64,000 nucleotides of DNA, taken from contig OX291551.1 of assembly GCA_946406115.1 (NCBI GenBank), positions 10,416,001 to 10,480,000 on the forward strand, in the 5' to 3' direction. Every line of letters starts with the position of its first letter. Position 1 is the stretch's first letter. Under the pieces are notes generated by a model. That model searched no databases. It saw only the letters and a program-made list of their open reading frames with translations, and was not told the origin of the DNA. Positions 56,835-64,000 of the stretch are shown one piece after another. This stretch comes from Apoda limacodes. Lineage: Eukaryota; Arthropoda; Insecta; Lepidoptera; Limacodidae. The position numbers and the translations under genes are program-made.

Positions 56835-57293
56835 AAATAAAAAAACTTTCAGTTAGTTGATGACCAGTCTAAGCAGTAGAGTTGTAAAATTTTACATAGA
56901 CAGACAGCCTTTTCAAAGATATATGACATTCTAAGGCTAGGTGAACTGCAGTTGCTGCAGTGCGTATTCAAAATTATAACACACCAGATTTGTAAGAATA
57001 AAGAATGAAACAGACTTGGAATCACCTAAAAGCATACGAATCAGAGGCTAAATCATAAAAATATACGGTAAGTTTTATAACCGTTTTCTTGTATGGTCGC
57101 GGTCAGAAAATGTTTACCACCTTAAGGATCACAATGGCATGCACCGGTGTGAAGTTAGCAGCCAAATTTAGCAGCCATTATAATCCGACCAAATTAAAGA
57201 GTCTGAAAAACCAACATAAAAATCAGGTAAAACAACTTATAGTTATAAGAAATATATAGTATATACAGTATATTTCGCTTAAAAAATAAAAAA
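56835..57293. other. Unassigned, with a dispersed module at 56926-56992
   Basis: 56926-56992 repeats the 10275-10350 module. The remainder is AT-rich and unassigned up to the satellite. Confidence 0.4.
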
Positions 57294-60116
57294 AAAAAAC
57301 ACTTGTGCCCAGCCGAAATGGCTGATAGACACGAAAATCAAATTTTAATAACATTAATTGGTTGTGCTCATTCAGCGGTAAAAACTAAGGTCTAGTCGAT
57401 CGACTGACGTGATGTGACTGTATTTATTTTATGTATATTTTGATAATCTTTCAGAATAAATGCATTAAAATTACTTAGGCAGGGGACTAGGATACTACAG
57501 AAGCTAAAAACCAAAAAGATATTTTTTTGGCTGCTGTCCAATTTGGCATCAATCTCGATTGAGTGACACGTTGCCATTATATATACGCAAAAGTTTATTC
57601 AGACTACAAAAATAGATATTTTCCAGGTCTTGAGAAGAGGCGTATAGTACAAAAACTGAGAAAACACATAGGAACAAAATATCAGACAAGTTTTGTACCG
57701 CAACAGTTTGGCTGCTGGTAAAAAAGTAAAAGTTTTTGAACAACTGACATGTTCATCTATTTTTTTTCATAGATCAATATACAATCAATCTAAACTTATG
57801 GTTTGGGGTTACTTATAATATGTAATATTCATTTGTGAGCATTTTCCTACAAGTAGGTAACAAACGTCAACCCATTAAAGTTTATCGTTGAAAAAAAAGT
57901 CCTAGACGATCGACTGACGTCATGTGATCACTTTTATTTTGTGTGTTAGTTACAGACGTACTAAAAAAAATACATTAAAATCACTTAGGCAGGGGACTAC
58001 AGTATCAGGGACTGGGAAAACTGAAAACAGCAATTAATTTTGGCTGAAATCGAATATTTTATTTTGTTTTCATATTTCACCCAATTATTCTAAGTTTTCA
58101 TCAAATAAATATTTATATGGTGAACCCTTACGTCACAAAAAAACACTTGTGCGAAGATCAAATGGCTGATAGGCACAAAAAAAATTTTTTAATAACATTA
58201 ATTGGTAGTGTTCATTCAGCGGTAAAAACTAAGGTCTAGTCGATCGACTGACGTGATGTGACTGTATTTATTTTATGTATATTTTAATAATCTATCAGAA
58301 TAAATGCATTAAAATTACTTAGGCAGAGGACTAGGATACTACAGAAGCTAAAAACCAAAAAGATAGTTTTTTGGCTGCTGTCCAATTTGACATCGATCTC
58401 GATTGAGTGACACGTTGCCATTATATAAACGCAAAAGTTTATTCAGACTCCAAAAATAAATATTTTCCAGGTCTTGAGAAGAGGCGTATAGTACAAAAAC
58501 TGAGAAAACACATAGGAACAAAATATCAAACAAGTTTTGTACCGCAATAGTTTGGCTGCTGGTAAAAAAGTAAAAGTTTTTGAACAACTGACATGTTCAT
58601 CTATTTTTGTTTTCATAGATTAATATACAATCAATCTAAACTTATGGTTTGGGGTTACTTATAATATGTAATATTCATTTGTGAGCATTTTCCTACAAGT
58701 AGGTAACAAACGTCAACCCATTAAAGTTTATCGTTGAAAAAAAAGTCCTAGACGATCGACTGACGTCATGTGATCACTTTTATTTTGTGTGTTAGTTACA
58801 GACGTACTAAAAAAAATACATTAAAATCACTTAGGCAGGGGACTACAGTATCAGGGACTGGGAAAACTGAAAACAGCAATTAATTTTGGCTGATTTCGAA
58901 TATTTTATTTTGTTTTAATATTTCACCCAATTATTCTAAGTTTTCATCAAATAAATATTTATATGGTGAACCCTTACGTCACAAAAAAACACTTGTGCGA
59001 AGATCAAATGGCTGATAGGCACAAAAAAAATTTTTTAATAACATTAATTGGTAGTGTTCATTCAGCGGTAAAAACTAAGGTCTAGTCGATCGACTGACGT
59101 GATGTGACTGTATTTATTTTATGTATATTTTAATAATCTATCAGAATAAATGCATTAAAATTACTTAGGCAGGGGACTAGGATACTACAGAAGCTAAAAA
59201 CCAAAAAGATATTTTTTTGCTGCTGTCCAATTTGACATCGATCTCGATTGAGTGACACGTTGCCATTATATATACGCAAAAGTTTATTCAGACTCCAAAA
59301 ATAGATATTTTCCAGGTCTTGAGAAGAGGCGTATAGTACAAAAACTGAGAAAACACATAGGAACAAAATATCAAACAAGTTTTGTACCGCAATAGTTTGG
59401 CTGCTGGTAAAAAAGTAAAAGTTTTTGAACAACTGACATGTTCATCTATTTTTTTTCATAGATCAATATACAGTCAATCTAAACTTATGGTTTGGGGTTA
59501 CTTATAATATGTAATATTCATTTGTGAGCATTTTCCTACAAGTAGGTAACAAACGTCAACCCATTAAAGTTTATCGTTGAAAAAAAAGTCCTAGACGATC
59601 GACTGACGTCATGTGATCACTTTTATTTTGTGTGTTAGTTACAGACGTACAAAAAAAAATACATTAAAATTACTTAGGCAGGGGACTACAGTATCAGGGA
59701 CTGGGAAAACTGAAAACAGCAATTAATTTTGGCTGATATCGAATATTTTATTTTGTTTTAATATTTCACCCAATTATTCTAAGTTTTCATCAAATAAATA
59801 TTTATATGGTGAACCCTTACGTCACAAAAAAACACTTGTGCGAAGATCAAATGGCTGATAGGCACAAAAAAAATTTTTTAATAACATTAATTGGTAGTGC
59901 TCATTCAGCGGTAAAAACTAAGGACTAGTCGATCGACTGACGTGATGTGACTGTATTTATTTTATGTATATTTTAATAATCTATCAGAATAAATGCATTA
60001 AAATTACTTAGGCAGGGGACTAGGATACTACAGAAGCTAAAAACTAAAAAGATATTTTTTTGGCTGCTGTCCAATTTGACATCGATCTCGATTGAGTGAC
60101 ACGTTGCCATTATATA
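57294..60116 (+). repeat. Satellite with ~844-bp units, three full copies and a partial one
   Basis: 'cacttgtgc' recurs at 57300, 58144, 58990 and 59833, and 'aaactaagg-ctagtcgatcgactgacgtgatg' about 90 bp after each. Units are nearly identical. Each unit contains two diverged halves: 'tagtcgatcgactgacgtgatgtgac ... cattaaaattacttaggcaggggacta' and, about 510 bp later, 'tagacgatcgactgacgtcatgtgatc ... cattaaaatcacttaggcaggggacta'. AGTCGATCGACT is a 12-bp palindrome in the first half. The minus frames in each unit beginning MFKNFYFFTSSQT repeat only because the DNA repeats. Confidence 0.97.
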
Positions 60117-60244
60117 TCACTCAATCGAGATAAATGTCAAATTGGACAGCAGCTAAAAAAATATCTTTTTGGTTTTTTGCTTCTGTAGTATCCTAGTCCC
60201 CTGCCTAAGTAATTTTAATGCATTTATTCTGATAGATTATTAAA
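59972..60244. repeat. Large inverted repeat at the end of the satellite
   Basis: The left arm 59972-60099 and right arm 60117-60244 are reverse complements over about 128 bp with few mismatches, around a 17-bp centre (60100-60116). The left arm belongs to the fourth satellite unit; the right arm is the same segment in reverse. The LINE tail begins exactly where the right arm ends. Confidence 0.95.
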
Positions 60245-60301
60245 GTCAAAGTCAAAGTCAAAATGGTTTATTCAAATAAGGATTTTACAATCACTTTTGA
60301 A
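60243..60301 (-). other. 3' terminal tail of the CR1-like LINE
   Basis: On the minus strand: TCAAAAGTG (60300-60292), 16 bases, TTGAATAA (60275-60268), then ACCATTTTGACTTTGACTTT. The first part has the same motif and spacing as the tail of the 5S-headed SINE at 22046-22350. In LINEs this region is what the reverse transcriptase recognises. Confidence 0.75.
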
Positions 60302-60544
60302 TCGTCAAAGTTATAAAATATTATTTTTTGAACCCTTCCACCTTCCCGCCGGTTCACAATGTTGTTGATTTCTACCGCGAAGAATCCGGCAAGAAACTCG
60401 ATAGTTACTCTTTTAAAAACACTATCAATAATACAAATAAACTAAACTACAATTAATGTTTTAAATAAAAAAATTTTAGTCGTACAATTTTATTTTATTT
60501 CCATTTTAATTTGGTTTACCTATGCATCCTGTAATTGAGCATCA

Positions 60545-61048
60545 TCAGTCCCAAGGATTTTTATCATTTACATAGTCTGAAATATTATAGTATGCCTTTT
60601 TACAAAGTACCTGCTTGATAAAAGATTTAAATTTACTTATTGATAGATTTTGAATTTTATTGGGAACTTTGTTGTAAAAGTGTATACATTGCCCCATAAA
60701 AGAGTTACTTATTTTGTGTAGACGTGTATCATGCACCAACAGCTTATTTTTACTTTTAGTATTTACTTTGTGAACGTCACTTTTCTTGCTGAAACTATTG
60801 ATATTTTTATGTACATATAAAAGATTTTCATATATGTACTGCGACACTAAAGTTAAAATTTTTACTTCCCTAAACCTATCCCTCAGAGATATCCTAGATC
60901 CTAATTTATAAATAGCACGAATTGCCCTTTTTTGTAACAAAAATATTGTATTTACATCAGCAGCGCTACCCCACAATAGGATACCATATGTCATTAAACT
61001 ATGGAAATAGCTAAAATATACTATTTTTCCAGTGTCGACATCGGTCAA
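60545..61048 (-). pseudogene. ORF2 C-terminal piece of the CR1-like LINE
   Basis: 167 residues after the RT domain: TYGILLWGSAADVNTIFLLQ followed by KRAIRAIYKL near residues 20-50, LTLVSQYIYENLLYVHKN near 65-82, and a C-terminal SNSFMGQCIHFYNKVP segment. This is the conserved tail of LINE ORF2 proteins of unknown exact role. The first residues are out of frame sequence; a frameshift near 61040 separates it from the preceding piece. Confidence 0.88.
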
Positions 61049-61307
61049 TTGTCTTATTTATTGCATACACAGCAGAGCTAAGTTTTTTGGCTAGGTTATG
61101 AATATGAGGACCCCATTGAAGTTTGGAGTCCAGCGTTATGCCAAGAAAGACTGTTGAATTAACAAGTTCTACTTGCTCGCCATTAATATTAATACATGTC
61201 TGTCTCTGACTAACATTTGGTAATGTAAATTTTACACATTTGGTTTTTTTTTCATTAAGTAACAAATTATTAGCGTTAAACCAATTAACAAATTTTAGAA
61301 AGGGCAT
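61011..61307 (-). pseudogene. RT thumb-region piece of the CR1-like LINE
   Basis: 98 residues: FVNWFNANNLLLNEKKTKCV, then VFLGITLDSKLQWGPHI near residues 53-69 and LAKKLSSAVYAIN near 73-85, the 'W...N.L.lN..KT...F' and 'LG...D..L.W..H' blocks that follow FADD in RTs. It is separated from the RT core by a frameshift near 61300. Confidence 0.88.
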
Positions 61308-61791
61308 TATTTAATTCATTATAACATGTCTGTCGTCTCTTAACTTTAAAAAGCAAAGAGGTGTCATCAGCAAATAAGACAATGTCATGGTTTTTTACAT
61401 TATATGGGAGATCATTAATGTAAATAAGAAATAGAAAAGGACCTAAAATTGAGCCCTGAGGGACTCCTATAGTGACTGCTGATCCCGGAGATCTTTCACC
61501 GTTGACATCTATTTTCTGTACTCTCCTACTCATATAGGATGTCAAAAGGTCGAGAGCTTTGCCTCTAATACCATAGTGATGTAGCTTCCTGATGAGATTT
61601 TCATGTTGAACACAGTCAAATGCCTTAGATAAATCACAATACACTCCAAGGGCGTCATGCGAATCCTCCCAGGCGTTATATATATTTTTTAATAGTGCCA
61701 CTCCTGCATCGGTTGTGGAACGGCCTTTCATAAAGCCAAACTGTTTACTACTAAGTAGCTCATTAATACAGAAATGGCTTAAATTTGACAA
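61285..61791 (-). pseudogene. Reverse transcriptase core of the CR1-like LINE
   Basis: 168 residues with motifs SSKQFGFMKGRST (14-26), YCDLSKAFDCVQ (51-62, first catalytic Asp 53), GVPQGSILGPFLFLIYINDL (109-128) and LFADDTSLLF (139-148, catalytic Asp pair). All palm motifs from 'QFGF' onward are intact. The stretch normally preceding this, with the 'RPISLL' motif, is absent: the endonuclease frame ends at 61812, only 20 bp away, so about 130-150 residues appear deleted (an estimate from family length). Confidence 0.92.
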
Positions 61792-61811
61792 AGTATGATT
61801 TGTTCAAAAAC

Positions 61812-63134
61812 TTAACTGAGTATAGGTAGTATTGAAGTACTGAGTTGAGGACTTGAGTTTAGATGTTCAGTTGTTTTGAATGGGATATTCCTAAAAAACT
61901 GTTCAAAGGCAACTGCTACCTCAGAATTTGTTTTAAAACTAGCATCATCTACAATCAACTCAAAGTCCTGACAAGAATTCCTAGCTTTACCAGTTTCATT
62001 ATTTATTATGTTCCATGTAGTTTTTATTTTATTTGTTGAATTTTTTACTTTATGTCTGAGGTGAATTGCTTTTGCAACAAGACAGACCTTTTTAAAGGTT
62101 TTTGAGTATTTTTTTAAATATTCCCTAAATATTTGGCTATTATTATATGTTTTTTCTTTATATAATTCATACAGTTTACGCCTACTTTTATGAATACCTG
62201 GGGTAGCCCATTCAATAAAACTAAAGCGACTGGAAATAAGTTTCTTTTTTGCAGTAAAAATTTTATTATACTCTGTAGTAATAGTGTCAAGAACAGTATT
62301 GTACATATCATTTGGGTCGCCATTATAAAGCAAATCTGGAAGTTTATGCATTAAGTTAGATTTAAATGATTCAACCAGTTTAGTTGTTATTGGTATAAAT
62401 TTAATTTCCTTTTTAGTAATACTATTCTTTCTTTCTAAAACCACTAACTGTCCACAATGATCTGACTCTAGATTGCTTATAATTGATTTTTGAATTGGTT
62501 TTATGTCAGTAAATATACTGTCGATGCAAGTGGCACTGGATACAGCAATTCTAGTTGGTTCACAAAACAAATTATTTAAATTAAAAGACTGAAATAAGGC
62601 AAGCAATCTGGTGCTTAATGAGCTATTTTCCAAAATGTTTATATTGAAGTCTCCACAAACAATGATTTGTTTATTGGAATTGCTGATTTTATTCAGCACT
62701 TCTTCCATAACTAATTCAAAATTATCATAAATTGCACAAGGCGGCTTGTATACACTCACAACAATGAGATGCTCAACTTCTATACAGGAGAGCTCGGCAG
62801 TTTGCTCAACTGAAAGGCTCACAATGTCTTTACGTTCCTTAAACTTTAGCTGTTTATTAACTAAAATTAAAGAGCCACCATGGATAGCATTTACTCGGTT
62901 GAACGAACTTCCCACCTGGTGATTAGTGAAATTGAACATAAACTGATGGCTGCGTAGCCAGTGTTCAGTGATACATAAAATGTCAATTTTTTGGCAGTTT
63001 ATGAACAATTTAATTTCTGGTTCTTTCTGAGACATTCCTTGTATATTCTGATGCACCAGGTTCAATGGAATATTATTTTTAGTATGACAAAGTTTGTTTT
63101 TTTGTTTCTGTTTGCATAAAACTTGAGTAGACAT
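61812..63134 (-). pseudogene. Endonuclease half of ORF2 of the CR1-like LINE
   Basis: A 440-residue open frame. APE-type endonuclease motifs: VHQNIQGM (27-34), ITEHWL (55-60, catalytic Glu 57), VVSVYKPP (125-132), CGDFNIN (160-166), CIDSIF (203-208) and ESDHCGQ (223-229, catalytic His 226). The rest (240-440) is the linker toward the RT. The start ATG at 63134 lies shortly before the QN motif, as usual for ORF2. All catalytic positions look intact, but the frame ends at a stop where the RT should begin, so the joined protein cannot be made. Confidence 0.92.
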
Positions 63135-63208
63135 AGATTGTTTAATATAATCATTATTAATGTTGGAATTATATAATATGCCAAAGTGGTCCTTTGTTGT
63201 CTGAAAAT

Positions 63209-63574
63209 TTAATTTAAATTATTACATGTTAAATTATTATACTGCTCAATAGAAGCAGGTTGTTTAGCTAAATGATTAGCTGAAATGTCAATTACACTAT
63301 TATAATTGTACTGCTCAATAGAAGCAGGTTGTTTAGCCAAATACTTGGCTGAAATGTCAAATACACTACTATAATTACACTGCTCAATAAAAGCAGATTG
63401 TTTAGCCAAATTATTGGCTGTGGTATTAATATAAAATGATAGCGACAAGGCTAACACTCTGGTACAATGTTGTGTGAGATAATATTTATGTCTTGTCCTT
63501 AAATATTTATGTCTAAAAATACTGTTAGTATCTATCACATGAAGGTTATTGTTATTGCTAGACATAGTATGCAA
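63209..63574 (-). pseudogene. ORF1 C-terminal part with in-frame 23-residue repeats
   Basis: The first ~50 residues (NLHVIDTNSIFRHKYLRTRH, then a Tyr/Leu-rich stretch) look like the end of the esterase domain of ORF1. They are followed by 2.6 copies of a 23-residue repeat (LAKQPASIEQYNYNSVIDIS type). The frame differs from the upstream ORF1 piece, so a frameshift lies near 63575-63600. It stops about 75 bp before ORF2 starts. Confidence 0.7.
63239..63420 (-). repeat. 69-bp tandem repeat in ORF1, about 2.6 units
   Basis: 'tactgctcaatagaagcagg' followed by 'ttgtttagc-aaat' recurs at 63239, 63308 and 63377 (period 69, a multiple of three, so the reading frame is kept). Confidence 0.93.
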
Positions 63575-64000
63575 AAAATAACTTTAACTCACATCTAAGG
63601 TTGTTTTCCTCCTGTGGCAAACCCTTACAATAGGGAAATCTAAACATTACAATTTTTTTTACTTTAAGTGCGCTTATACTTTTATAATATTGTCTTAATT
63701 CACTTTTATTTACATTACCCCTGTTACCGATAAATATTACTAATGTAGAGGATGGAGTGATTTTGTCAGACTTAATTAAACTTCTCATTATATTAACATA
63801 ATTGGCATTTGGCATACAATTATTTAAAACTGGTTGTCCTACACTTGAGCTGAGAAAGTGTCCAAAACCTTTTCCCATTTCATCGCAAAACATTACTATA
63901 TTGTCATCAACATTACATTTTTGTGAAACACTAGTTGAGTGAGAACTGTTGTGAGCATATGATTGTTGCTTGGATTCCAAACTGATACTCATTGATGACT
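63558..64000 (-). pseudogene. ORF1 esterase-type domain of the CR1-like LINE, partial
   Basis: A 144-residue frame from the ATG at 63992 and open to the window edge, so the true N-terminus may lie outside. The segment IVMFCDEMGKGFG (32-44) sits where SGNH/GDSL esterase domains of CR1 ORF1 have 'GDS..RG'; here the nucleophile Ser is replaced. LVIFIGNRGNVNK (84-96) matches the 'v...GGNDi' block. KIVMFRFPYCKG (113-124) is the following strand. The domain is thought to help RNA binding or membrane/lipid interaction in these LINEs. Loss of the Ser suggests no esterase activity. Confidence 0.72.

Larger units (their letters stand above)
60243..64000 (-). mobile_element. CR1-like LINE, continues past the window
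   Basis: Minus-strand element with ORF1 (esterase type), ORF2 (APE endonuclease plus RT), a 3' region of about 300 bp with 'ggcaagaaactcgatagttac'-type sequence in antisense, and a 3' end of (TTTGAC)3 instead of poly(A). The order and motifs fit the CR1 group. Frameshifts in both ORFs and a deletion at the start of the RT make it inactive. The 5' end lies beyond 64000. Preservation is far better than that of the jockey copies, so it is probably the youngest LINE here. Confidence 0.88.

Noticed and set aside
57549..59432. Minus-strand frames in each satellite unit starting MFKNFYFFTSSQT, 64-100 residues, apparently conserved three times
   Set aside because: Conservation is explained by near-identity of the satellite DNA. 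Frame lengths differ between units through single changes, and there is no known domain or promoter context.
1..64000. Assigning the window to a W chromosome because of dense, nested repeats
   Set aside because: Repeat density alone cannot show sex linkage; male and female read depth would be needed.

Overview
The window looks like intergenic or intronic DNA from a moth or butterfly (Lepidoptera). It is AT-rich and has no continuous host gene. Much of what I can explain is transposable-element debris. The lepidopteran call rests on sequence style: Helitrons that begin TC...ACTAATATTATAAA and end CTAG before a host T; jockey-like LINE tails that recur six or more times; tRNA-derived and 5S-rRNA-derived SINEs; and recurrent blocks ending TACGGAACCCTAAAAA. 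No database search was possible, so family names are recognition by eye.

Layout. 0-9 kb: a decayed LINE tail, three Helitrons or remnants, two 5S-derived fragments, a terminal-inverted-repeat element, a jockey LINE fragment and a tRNA-type SINE. 9-20 kb: mostly unassigned AT-rich DNA with a 5S-type SINE, an RTE-like LINE remnant, two copies of one inverted-repeat element (one carrying an extra ~300 bp), and a second tRNA-type SINE. 20-27 kb: a 5S-headed SINE whose tail matches the LINE at the right edge, a LINE remnant with a 220-bp tandem duplication, and three Helitrons in a row. At 27.2 kb on the minus strand lies the only plausible host coding sequence, a short exon resembling the cysteine-rich part of ADAMTS-type proteins. 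30-36 kb: small TIR elements, a short Helitron and LINE tails. 38-41 kb: a 132-bp duplication with a nested insertion, then an 11-unit, 58-bp satellite. 42-49 kb: a PIF/Harbinger element with TTA target duplications that still encodes a MADF-domain start, a second Harbinger-like element with TAA duplications, Helitrons and an unrecognised broken reading frame. 48.7-56.1 kb: two copies of the same jockey-like LINE in opposite orientation around a TTAA-flanked, piggyBac-like element, followed by a cluster of three inverted-repeat elements. 57.3-60.2 kb: a satellite of about 844 bp per unit that ends in a large inverted repeat. 60.2-64 kb: a CR1-like LINE on the minus strand abutting that inverted repeat and running off the window.

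None of the transposon genes appears intact. The exception in form is the short MADF frame, which is open but much shorter than a working transposon gene. The elements relate to each other by nesting and by parasitism: the 5S-headed SINE carries the same 3' tail signature as the CR1-like LINE, which suggests it used that LINE's reverse transcriptase. If the ADAMTS-like exon is real, much of the window may be intron of a minus-strand gene.
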